This document shows, in pieces, positions 1-4,981 of a stretch of DNA of 8,745 nt. The notes under the pieces were generated by a model. The model was given only the letters and a program-made list of their open reading frames with translations. It had not been told where the DNA came from and made no database searches. How positions within the stretch are numbered: the first letter of the stretch is position 1; the number at the start of each line of letters is the position of its first letter. This stretch comes from JAIOPA01 sp964655175 (GTDB taxonomy: Bacteria > Eisenbacteria > RBG-16-71-46), in the NCBI GenBank assembly GCA_964655175.1, contig CAZZLY010000102.1:1-8745 (forward strand), given 5' to 3'. The position numbers were made by a program, and so were the translations under genes.

Positions 1-40
1 AAATGCCCGACCCCGGCGAGCGCGGGCTCACCGGGGTCGG
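1..40 (-). terminator. Rho-independent terminator of the small basic-protein gene
   Basis: A 10-bp perfect stem pairs bases 7-16 with 31-40. After one mismatch (17/30) a further 4 bp (18-21 with 26-29) close on a 4-base loop. Read on the minus strand it begins 26 bases after the stop codon at 67-69. It is followed by GCATTT, where the T-run meets the window edge, so the full length of the U-tract cannot be seen. Stem strength and placement make a terminator the natural reading. Confidence 0.75.
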
Positions 41-66
41 CACTGCGAAGCCTCGAGGGCCTACGC

Positions 67-168
67 TTACTTGCTCTTCTTCTTGGCCGCGGCAGTGGCC
101 TTCTGGGCCTTCTTGCGCGACAGCTGCTTGCGCAGCTTGCGACGGAGACGGTGCTTGTAGGCGGTCAT
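67..168 (-). CDS. 33-residue highly basic small protein, possibly ribosome- or RNA-associated
   Basis: Minus-strand ATG (166-168) to TAA (67-69) encodes 33 residues. Fifteen are Lys or Arg, one is His, and none is acidic. The protein starts MTAYKHRLRRKLRKQL and ends in an Ala/Lys tail (AAAKKKSK). Such composition is typical of tiny ribosomal or RNA/DNA-binding proteins. It loosely recalls the bacterial AURKAIP1/COX24-type (bS22-like) peptides, but I cannot match it residue by residue, so no family name is given. A GGGAG ribosome-binding sequence (173-177) lies 4 bases before the ATG. The gene has its own candidate promoter (218-246) and a strong terminator (1-40), so it looks like an independent transcription unit. 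That structural support, rather than length, is why I take it as real. The alternative is a structured small RNA containing a chance ORF. Confidence 0.72.
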   Translation of the reverse strand: MTAYKHRLRRKLRKQLSRKKAQKATAAAKKKSK

Positions 169-190
169 GGGACTCCCGAGGAAATGACGG

Positions 191-209
191 GCGCGTCACC
201 GTGACGCGC
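191..209. repeat. Perfect 9-bp inverted repeat in the leader of the small basic-protein gene
   Basis: GCGCGTCAC (191-199) and GTGACGCGC (201-209) are exact reverse complements separated by one base. The repeat begins about 2 bases downstream of the transcription start predicted from the promoter at 218-246. It could be an operator, a 5' RNA stem-loop, or the end of the upstream cytochrome transcript. In RNA the effective loop would be about 5 bases. There is no long T-run after it on the minus strand (CCGTCATTTC), which weakens the terminator reading. Confidence 0.6.
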
Positions 210-217
210 GGGGGAAC

Positions 218-246
218 ACTCTACCGGGTGCGGCCGTCGGGCACAA
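218..246 (-). promoter_or_regulatory. Candidate sigma70-type promoter for the small basic-protein gene
   Basis: On the minus strand, TTGTGC (241-246) is followed after exactly 17 bases by TAGAGT (218-223). The -35 keeps the TTG core and the -10 matches TATAAT at 4 of 6 positions, including the key T1, A2 and T6. Predicted initiation near 211 gives a leader of about 43 bases. It lies between the cytochrome stop codon and the small gene, where a promoter is expected. Sequence similarity only. Confidence 0.5.
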
Positions 247-270
247 GCCCCGAACCGCCCGAGCGGGCCG

Positions 271-1056
271 TCAGAACCCCTCGACCTCGGCCGAATCCGG
301 GGCGGCGGCGGGGCTGCGCAGCCACTGCACGTAGGCCCACAGGGCGGCCCGATCGCCCGGCTGCAGGTGCCGCTCGTAGGCCGGCATGCGCAGCGTGGCG
401 CGCGTCAGGAACGCCCGCGCGATCGGGTTGCCCGCGAACCGCGACGACACGCCCTTGTCCACCCACTCGCCGAACTCCGCCTCGCTGTGCACGAGCTCGG
501 CGAAGTCGCGGCCGTCCCACGACGGCACCACGCCCTTGAACGAGCCCGGATTGGGGCGCGCGAACCGTCCGCCCGCGCCGTGGCAGCCGGTGCAGCCCAG
601 CGCGTCGGCGCGCTCGAGCCCGGCGCGCGCCAGCGAGTCCGTGGGCGCGGGGCTGCCGTTGACCGCCATCACGTACGCGACCAGGTCGTCCACCTCGCGC
701 GCGCTCAAGCGGCCGCGGTACGCGGGCATGACCAACGCGCCGGCGTCGCGCTGCTTGCGCCACTGCTCGCTCGCGCGCTTCTTCGCGGGCGCACCGTCCA
801 GGATCCACTCGCGCACGGCGTGCGCGTCGCTCGCGTACATCATGAGGTCACCCGTGTAGCCGGGCACCGTGCGATCGCTGCGTCCGGGGTTCGAAGCGCC
901 ACTCGTGCCACCGGCGCCATGGCAACCGGCACAGCCGTGCGCGTCGGCCAGACGACGGCCGCGCTCGGCGCTCGGCAGCTCGGGGCGCGTCATGGCCGTC
1001 CACGCGAGCGTGCTCGCGAGGACCACGAACAGGGCGACCAGGGCGATGCGCTTCAT
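271..1056 (-). CDS. Exported di-haem cytochrome c
   Basis: The 261-residue protein begins with a signal peptide or signal anchor (MKR followed by hydrophobic residues 4-21). It acts outside the cytoplasmic membrane as an electron carrier or as a redox subunit. Two haem-attachment motifs are present: CAGCH at 42-46 and CTGCH at 155-159. Each is followed by a MPAY segment whose Met (110 and 224) is the likely distal haem ligand. The two halves are clearly duplicated: each has C-x-G-C-H-G-A-G-G, an NPG turn, an acidic helix, MPAY, and a closing helix (DDLVAYV / AALWAYV). The partner oxidase or reductase is not in the window. ATG at 1056 is the only start in this frame after the in-frame stop at 1111-1113. 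No good Shine-Dalgarno precedes it, which is odd. It lies 54 bases after a secreted Cys/His protein gene, probably co-transcribed, with a hairpin in the gap. Confidence 0.93.
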   Translation of the reverse strand: MKRIALVALFVVLASTLAWTAMTRPELPSAERGRRLADAHGCAGCHGAGGTSGASNPGRSDRTVPGYTGDLMMYASDAHAVREWILDGAPAKKRASEQWRKQRDAGALVMPAYRGRLSAREVDDLVAYVMAVNGSPAPTDSLARAGLERADALGCTGCHGAGGRFARPNPGSFKGVVPSWDGRDFAELVHSEAEFGEWVDKGVSSRFAGNPIARAFLTRATLRMPAYERHLQPGDRAALWAYVQWLRSPAAAPDSAEVEGF

Positions 1057-1070
1057 ACCGTGAGACGAGA

Positions 1071-1100
1071 ACGCGCGGGGCCCCGAGGGACCCCGCGCGT
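1071..1100 (-). terminator. 10-bp hairpin between the secreted-protein gene and the cytochrome gene (terminator or attenuator)
   Basis: ACGCGCGGGG (1071-1080) and CCCCGCGCGT (1091-1100) are perfect reverse complements around a 10-base loop. On the minus strand the hairpin begins 10 bases after the TAA of the upstream gene and ends 14 bases before the cytochrome ATG. The following bases TCTCGTCTC are only moderately T-rich. It may terminate part of the transcription, stabilise the upstream mRNA, or hinder ribosome access to the cytochrome start. Which of these applies cannot be told from sequence. Confidence 0.55.
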
Positions 1101-1110
1101 GAACTCGACC

Positions 1111-1515
1111 TTACTTGGCGGCCGCGAGCGAGCAGCCCGAGACCACGATCGCCTTGGCGCCGGCGCGGCTCGTGAGCTTGCCCGTGATCGTGACCTTCTT
1201 GCCCGCCATGTCCTTGGCCTTGGCGTAGCCGTCGGTGTCCTCGTGCGGCTGCGTCAGCAGCACGGCGTTGCCGTCGTCCATGAGCAGCATCATGGGCGTG
1301 CCGTTGGCGACGCACTTCATGGCGCAGCCGGCGTGCTTGTCGCCCTTGCCCTCATGGTCCATGTAACAGGTGGCATCCACGATCTCGCCCGTCCAGCTGC
1401 CGCTCGCAGCGGGCTTGGCCGAACCGTGCTTGTGACCGGCGTGGTCATCGGCGGCGAACGCGACGGCGGCGACGAGGAGCGACGAGAGCGCGAGCAGCGA
1501 CACGAGACGCTTCAT
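1111..1515 (-). CDS. Small secreted Cys/His-containing protein of unknown function
   Basis: The 134-residue product has a clear cleavable signal peptide (MKRLVSLLAL then hydrophobic to AFA at 19-21), so it is periplasmic or secreted. A short His-rich stretch (DDHAGHKHG, 23-31) follows. The mature domain opens GEIVDATC (43-50) and carries HAGCAMKC (61-68), then beta-rich sequence with AGKKVTITGKL (104-114) and a final Cys128. I recall small exported GEIVD-x-x-C proteins from Acidobacteriota and related phyla with a similar layout, function unknown; no Pfam name is claimed. The Cys and His residues suggest metal binding or disulphides. I chose ATG 1515 over the ATGs upstream (to 1584) because it starts the signal peptide directly and has a perfect AGGAGG 8 bases before it. 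The di-haem cytochrome gene follows on the same strand, so a shared envelope redox or metal role is plausible. Confidence 0.88.
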   Translation of the reverse strand: MKRLVSLLALSSLLVAAVAFAADDHAGHKHGSAKPAASGSWTGEIVDATCYMDHEGKGDKHAGCAMKCVANGTPMMLLMDDGNAVLLTQPHEDTDGYAKAKDMAGKKVTITGKLTSRAGAKAIVVSGCSLAAAK

Positions 1516-1523
1516 GGGACAAC

Positions 1524-1529
1524 CCTCCT
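1524..1529 (-). promoter_or_regulatory. Strong Shine-Dalgarno site fixing the start of the secreted Cys/His protein
   Basis: On the minus strand AGGAGG lies 8 bases before the ATG at 1513-1515. It is the best ribosome-binding site in the window and decides against the longer reading frame beginning at 1584, whose extra N-terminal residues would precede the signal peptide. Confidence 0.85.
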
Positions 1530-1584
1530 GTGGAACGTGGGATGGAACCGCCGGGGAACAGCGGGTGTTGCGTTCGGACATCAA

Positions 1585-1604
1585 GGGCGGACGCGAGCCC
1601 GCCC
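1585..1604 (-). terminator. Weak GC hairpin after the CDCC-protein gene
   Basis: GGGCGG (1585-1590) pairs with CCGCCC (1599-1604) across an 8-base loop, starting 4 bases after the stop codon of the gene at 1609-2337 on the minus strand. TTGATG follows, so there is only a short T tract. It is a possible weak terminator, but six-base GC stems arise easily by chance in DNA this rich in G and C. Confidence 0.3.
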
Positions 1605-1608
1605 CGGA

Positions 1609-2337
1609 CTACATGAGCTCCAGATAACGCAGGTCGAGCGGCGCGTAGAGCCCGCCCCCCTGCCCGCCGAACCAGTCCTTGCCGCGACGCAGGTCCTCGC
1701 TCGGCACGTCGATGACCGGCACCCCGAGGTCGTCGGTCGCCGCGATGCGCTGCGTGGTGGGCAGCGCGTAGCGCTCGCTCGCCAGGTAGTCCTCGAACTC
1801 GTCGAGCGTCCACGCGAACAGCGCGTCCACCTCCCACACCAGCTTCACGTCGCGACCCTTGAGCAGATCCGGCGGATCGTCCGGCGCGGCGGGCTCGAGG
1901 CGACCCACGGCGCAGCAGTCGCAGCCGAACCAGAAGTCGAGCTCGCCCTTGACGACCATGTTCTGCGACAGCGTCGCCTCGGTGGGCGCGTCCTGCCACA
2001 GGTTGCCCATGAGCTCGCTCACCGCGAACAGGTAGCGCAGCAGCGCGCGCGGGTCGTCCGAGGCCGCACCGCGCAGGCCCGTCGCGAGCACGCGCAGGTT
2101 GCGAATGGCCTCGAGGCGCACCCACGGCGAACGCCGGTTGGTGAGCGCGGTCAGGTTGTGCAGCGCGCCGTCCATGCGCTCGCGCACCACCGCGAGCAGC
2201 TGGTCGAACGTGCCGTCACCCTTGTCGATGAACTCGATCGTGCGGCGCATGGCCTGATTCAAGGGCAGGTAGGCCGCGCGCAGCGTGGCCCAGTCCTCGG
2301 TCAGGCGTTGTTTGGCGATGACATCCCAATCCGACAT
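1609..2337 (-). CDS. Hypothetical 242-residue cytoplasmic protein with a CDCC cluster
   Basis: I do not recognise this family. The protein has no signal peptide and no membrane segment. Residues 1-125 look almost wholly alpha-helical, with charged amphipathic stretches such as RLTEDWATLR, LLAVVRERMDGALHNL and RLEAIRNLRVLATGL. The middle holds a striking F-W-F-G-C-D-C-C segment (136-142) whose three Cys could bind a metal or take part in redox chemistry. The C-terminal third is acidic and aromatic (FEDYLASERY) and ends with GLYAPLDLRYLELM. ATG 2337 is supported by GAAGGA (2347-2352) 9 bases upstream, and codon usage matches the neighbours. It lies between the oxidoreductase gene and the secreted-protein gene, all minus strand, but gaps of 93 and 192 bases argue against a tight operon. 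Real gene, unknown function. Confidence 0.85.
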   Translation of the reverse strand: MSDWDVIAKQRLTEDWATLRAAYLPLNQAMRRTIEFIDKGDGTFDQLLAVVRERMDGALHNLTALTNRRSPWVRLEAIRNLRVLATGLRGAASDDPRALLRYLFAVSELMGNLWQDAPTEATLSQNMVVKGELDFWFGCDCCAVGRLEPAAPDDPPDLLKGRDVKLVWEVDALFAWTLDEFEDYLASERYALPTTQRIAATDDLGVPVIDVPSEDLRRGKDWFGGQGGGLYAPLDLRYLELM

Positions 2338-2403
2338 GCGGGGGCGTCCTTCACAGGCAGAGAGGTCAGGGGGTCGCGTGCGGACGGCGTGCGGCTCCCC
2401 GGC

Positions 2404-2409
2404 AGTATA
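2404..2409 (-). promoter_or_regulatory. Possible -10 element upstream of the CDCC-protein gene
   Basis: TATACT on the minus strand (5 of 6 to TATAAT) is one of the few AT-rich spots in the 192-base gap between the oxidoreductase and CDCC-protein genes. It would give a leader of about 60 bases. I find no acceptable -35 at 16-18 bases, so this is a weak call. Confidence 0.3.
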
Positions 2410-2466
2410 GCCACGCTCCCGCGCGAGCGGCCACCCGCGGCGGCGGGTTTGTCACAGGGTTCACCT

Positions 2467-2508
2467 GGCGCCCCGTTTCCGGCCATGCGGGGCGCCCTCC
2501 CGGGGCGC
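2467..2508. repeat. Three-armed inverted repeat downstream of the Gfo/Idh/MocA gene
   Basis: GGCGCCCCG (2467-2475) is an exact reverse complement of 2488-2496 (9 bp, 12-base loop). The first eight bases of that second arm, CGGGGCGC, recur at 2501-2508, so the first arm can instead pair with the third. The second arm can also fold on the third (2492-2497 with 2503-2508). The alternative folds exclude each other. It lies 22-63 bases after the stop codon at 2530-2532, read on the minus strand, with no clear T-run. Possible terminator or attenuator. Confidence 0.4.
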
Positions 2509-2529
2509 GGACCGCCCCCTAGGCGGCTT

Positions 2530-3603
2530 TCAGACCGCGCGCGGGGCGGGCGGCGGTTCGACCGCCACGCGGCACCCGGCACGGGCCGAGGCGCGGCAGG
2601 CGTCGAGCGCGCACTGCACGGGGACGGCATCGGCCGCGAACGACGGCTCGAGCGGCTCGCCCCCGCGGATCGCGCGGTGCAGCCGCTCCACCATCACGCG
2701 GAACGGTGCCGCGAGCTGCGGCTCGCCCTCGCGCACGTCGAGCACGTACTCGCGCGGCGTCTCCAGCAACTCGGGCTCCCGCCCCGCCACGATCCGCCAC
2801 AGGCGGTAGCCGTGGTCGTCCCAGCGCAGCGTCGCGTCCTCGCCGTGCACCTCGTAGCGCTCCCAGCGGTAGGGCGCGCTCGCCGACATGTCGATGAGCG
2901 CGGTCTCGCCGCCCGCGAACGTGTAATGCACCGTGCAGGCGTCATCGGCGGTGGCGACGTCGTGCTCGCCGCGGCGCGGCTGGTCCACGCGCACGCTCGC
3001 GAGCACGTCCACCGGCTCGCCCAGGAACGTGCGCAGGCAGTCGGTGTGGTGCGAGCCCAGCGCGCCCAGGATGCCGCCGCCGCGCGAGGCGTCGGACAAC
3101 CACGTCATGCCGCGCGACTCGGGCCGCCACCAGATCGGGTAGCGCCCCAGGATCTCGATGCGGCGCACGCGACCGATCGCGCCCGAACGCGCCAACGACA
3201 ACGCGTGCATGCGCGCCGGGAAGAACCGGAACTCGTGGTTGATCCCCGCCACGCGACCCGCCGCGAGCGCCGCGTCGCGCATGTCGATCGCCTGCCAGCG
3301 ATGCAGCGCGGTGGGCTTCTCGCTGTGCACGTGCGCGCCCGCCGCGAGCGCGGCCATGAACATGGGGTGGTGCAGGTCCGTCGGCGTGGCGATGCTCACC
3401 AGTTCGGGCTGCTCCTTCGCGATCAGTTCGCGCCAGTCGCCGTAGCCGCGCGGGATGCCCAGCTCGGCCGCGACCGCGTGGGCCTTGTCGGCGTGCGCGC
3501 TGGCGATCGCGACGAGTTCGAAGCCCGGATGCTGCAGGTACGCCGGCGCCTGCACGAGGCGGCCGAACGAGGCGCCGAGGACGGCGACACGGATGCGGGA
3601 CAC
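2530..3603 (-). CDS. Gfo/Idh/MocA-family NAD(P)-dependent oxidoreductase
   Basis: The 357-residue protein has the usual family length and is presumably cytoplasmic. It opens with a Rossmann fold (RIRVAVLGASFG, 3-14; the usual GxGxxG is reduced to G10-x3-G14), then the family's SIATPTDLHHP (70-80) and HSEKPTA (93-99). Lys96 in the EKP motif is the conserved catalytic/cofactor-site Lys. The C-terminal alpha/beta domain carries GGGILGALGSHHTD (175-188), with the paired His of the substrate site, and ends in a Pro-rich tail. Family members oxidise or reduce sugars, inositols and related polyols; the substrate cannot be read from sequence. The start is GTG at 3601-3603, supported by GGAGG 7 bases upstream. 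It is divergent from the M29 aminopeptidase gene, sharing a 184-base intergenic region. Confidence 0.93.
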   Translation of the reverse strand: MSRIRVAVLGASFGRLVQAPAYLQHPGFELVAIASAHADKAHAVAAELGIPRGYGDWRELIAKEQPELVSIATPTDLHHPMFMAALAAGAHVHSEKPTALHRWQAIDMRDAALAAGRVAGINHEFRFFPARMHALSLARSGAIGRVRRIEILGRYPIWWRPESRGMTWLSDASRGGGILGALGSHHTDCLRTFLGEPVDVLASVRVDQPRRGEHDVATADDACTVHYTFAGGETALIDMSASAPYRWERYEVHGEDATLRWDDHGYRLWRIVAGREPELLETPREYVLDVREGEPQLAAPFRVMVERLHRAIRGGEPLEPSFAADAVPVQCALDACRASARAGCRVAVEPPPAPRAV

Positions 3604-3610
3604 GGGGGAA

Positions 3611-3615
3611 CCTCC
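3611..3615 (-). promoter_or_regulatory. Shine-Dalgarno site supporting a GTG start
   Basis: GGAGG on the minus strand lies 7 bases before GTG 3601-3603, and the Rossmann beta-strand begins directly after that codon. There is no competing ATG nearby, so the non-ATG start is well supported. The site overlaps the base of the imperfect hairpin at 3614-3650. Confidence 0.8.
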
Positions 3616-3650
3616 GTCGGGTGTGCGGGGGGACGCACAGGGTCCGACGG
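3614..3650. repeat. Imperfect hairpin in the leader of the oxidoreductase gene
   Basis: CCGTCGG (3614-3620) pairs with CCGACGG (3644-3650), and inside it TGTGCG (3622-3627) pairs with CGCACA (3634-3639). That gives 13 bp with a 1-by-4 internal loop and a 6-base apical loop. In the minus-strand transcript its 3' base touches the GGAGG site, so it could influence translation, or as DNA act as an operator. A minus-strand TTGACG at 3663-3668 with GACCCT at 3639-3644 (18-base spacer) is a weak promoter candidate that would start transcription inside the hairpin. The two readings conflict. Confidence 0.4.
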
Positions 3651-3721
3651 CCCGTGCGTGCGCGTCAAACCCGCGCTCGTCGCCCGCCCCCGCCGCCCGG
3701 CGCGGCCCGGCTCGCGCCCTG

Positions 3722-3730
3722 TGCTAGCCT
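3722..3730 (+). promoter_or_regulatory. Candidate extended -10 promoter for the M29 aminopeptidase gene
   Basis: TGC-TAGCCT carries the extended -10 TG and a -10 hexamer keeping T1, A2 and T6. Initiation near 3737 would give a leader of about 50 bases with GGAG at 3777-3780. The -35 region is pure GC with no match, which an extended -10 can tolerate. Weak, similarity-based call. Confidence 0.35.
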
Positions 3731-3787
3731 CGCGCGCACACGACACCGTCGCACGTCGGCACCACCACCCTTTCCCGGAGCCCCGTC

Positions 3788-4906
3788 ATGCGTGATCCGC
3801 GCACCCGCGCGCTCGCCAAGCTCATCGTCAACCACTCGTGCGCCCTCAAGGCCGGCGAGGCCGTGCTCATCGAGGCGTTCGACCTGCACGACGGCCTCGT
3901 GCTCGACCTCGTCGAGGAGACGCAGGCCGTCGGCGCGATCCCCGTGGTGTCGCTGCGCGACAACGCGGTCATCCGCGCGCAGCTGCGCAACGCCAGCGAG
4001 GCGCAGCTCAAGGTGCAGGCCGAGCTCGAACTGCACCAGATGAAGCAGGTGCAGGCGTACGTCGGCATCCGTGCCTCGTCCAACGTGAGCGAGCTGGGCG
4101 ACGTGCCCGGCGACAAGATGGCGCTGTACCAGCAGATCGTGGCCAAGCCCGTGCATCTGGACTACCGCGTCAACCACACGCGCTGGGTCGTGCTGCGCTA
4201 CCCCAACGCGGCCATGGCGCAGTTGGCCAACATGAGCACCGAGGCGTTCGAGAAGTTCTACTTCGACGTCTGCAACGTGGACTACGTCAAGATGCGCGAC
4301 GCCATGCAGCCGCTGGTGGCGCGCATGAAGCGCACCGACCGCGTGCACCTCAAGGGCCCGGGCACCGACCTGCGCTTCAGCATCAAGGACATCGGCGTGA
4401 TCCCGTGCTTCGGCGAGCGCAACATCCCCGACGGCGAGTGCTTCACCGCCCCGGTGCGCGACTCGGTCGAGGGCACGATCGCGTACAACACGCCGTCCGT
4501 GTACCTGGGCACGACGTACGACAAGCTCGTGTTCACCTTCGAGAAGGGCCGCATCGTCAAAGCGACGGGCAACCCGCAGGACAAGCTCGACCAGCTGCTC
4601 GACACCGACGAGGGCGCGCGCTACATCGGCGAGTTCTCGCTCGGGTTCAACCCGCACGTGCTGCACCCGATGAAGGACACGCTGTTCGACGAGAAGATCG
4701 CCGGCTCGCTGCACTTCACGCCGGGCCAGTGCTACGAGACGACGAACAACGGCAACAAGTCCAAGGTCCACTGGGACCTCGTGCTCATCCAGCGCCCCGA
4801 GTACGGCGGTGGCGAGGTCTGGTTCGACGGCGAGCTCATCCGCAAGGACGGCCTGTTCGTCGTGGACGACCTCAAGGGGCTCAACCCGGATCGCCTGGGC
4901 GCCTGA
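3788..4906 (+). CDS. M29-family metallo-aminopeptidase (leucyl/thermophilic aminopeptidase type)
   Basis: The 372-residue protein matches the length and motif order of peptidase family M29 (aminopeptidase T / PepS / AmpS). These cytoplasmic di-metal (Zn or Co) exopeptidases remove N-terminal residues from peptides. The N-terminal alpha/beta domain spans about 1-110 (KAGEAVLIEA; ASSNVSELGDV). The catalytic part shows the family signatures in order: NIPDGECFTAP (Glu217), GEFSLGFN (Glu282), SLHFTPGQCY (His309 and catalytic-site Tyr316) and VHWD (His328, Asp330). These correspond to the metal ligands of the Thermus and Geobacillus enzymes; the His-to-Tyr spacing of seven is as in those enzymes. 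All key residues are present, so it should be active. There is no signal peptide. ATG 3788 has GGAG 7 bases upstream. A strong terminator follows at 4930-4961. Confidence 0.95.
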   Translation: MRDPRTRALAKLIVNHSCALKAGEAVLIEAFDLHDGLVLDLVEETQAVGAIPVVSLRDNAVIRAQLRNASEAQLKVQAELELHQMKQVQAYVGIRASSNVSELGDVPGDKMALYQQIVAKPVHLDYRVNHTRWVVLRYPNAAMAQLANMSTEAFEKFYFDVCNVDYVKMRDAMQPLVARMKRTDRVHLKGPGTDLRFSIKDIGVIPCFGERNIPDGECFTAPVRDSVEGTIAYNTPSVYLGTTYDKLVFTFEKGRIVKATGNPQDKLDQLLDTDEGARYIGEFSLGFNPHVLHPMKDTLFDEKIAGSLHFTPGQCYETTNNGNKSKVHWDLVLIQRPEYGGGEVWFDGELIRKDGLFVVDDLKGLNPDRLGA

Positions 4907-4929
4907 GTCGCGCGCCTCTCGCTTCGCTC

Positions 4930-4961
4930 CCGCCCGTCACCGCTCCCGCGGTGGCGGGCGG
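4930..4961 (+). terminator. 14-bp terminator hairpin between convergent genes
   Basis: Bases 4930-4943 pair with 4948-4961 over 14 bp with one G-T pair and a TCCC tetraloop. This is the most stable hairpin seen in the window. It begins 23 bases after the aminopeptidase stop and is followed by TGTCGTTCC, moderately T-rich. On the other strand it begins 20 bases after the propeller gene's stop but is followed by GAGCGAAGC with no T-run. It therefore primarily serves the plus-strand gene and may block opposing transcription in both directions. Confidence 0.75.
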
Positions 4962-4981
4962 TGTCGTTCCCGGGGCGACGC

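Noticed and set aside
1111..1113. Possible stop-codon readthrough fusing the secreted protein to the cytochrome (same frame, single TAA)
   Set aside because: The cytochrome has its own complete signal peptide, which would be stranded in the middle of a fusion. Same-frame adjacency has a one-in-three chance.
1516..1584. N-terminal extension of the secreted Cys/His protein to ATG 1584
   Set aside because: The extension would bury the signal peptide 23 residues into the protein and ignores the perfect AGGAGG in front of ATG 1515.
2512..2526. CCGCC/GGCGG hairpin immediately after the oxidoreductase stop
   Set aside because: Only 5 bp with no following T-run. Stems of this size are too common in such GC-rich DNA to call a terminator.
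367..3795. 1142-codon open frame on the plus strand
   Set aside because: It runs antisense to four well-supported genes and encodes Arg/His/Ala/Val-rich sequence with no recognisable domain. Long antisense frames are expected where third codon positions are nearly all G or C.
3665..4771. 368-codon minus-strand frame
   Set aside because: Antisense to the M29 aminopeptidase, whose motifs are complete. Its product is low-complexity Val/Leu/His/Arg-rich sequence.
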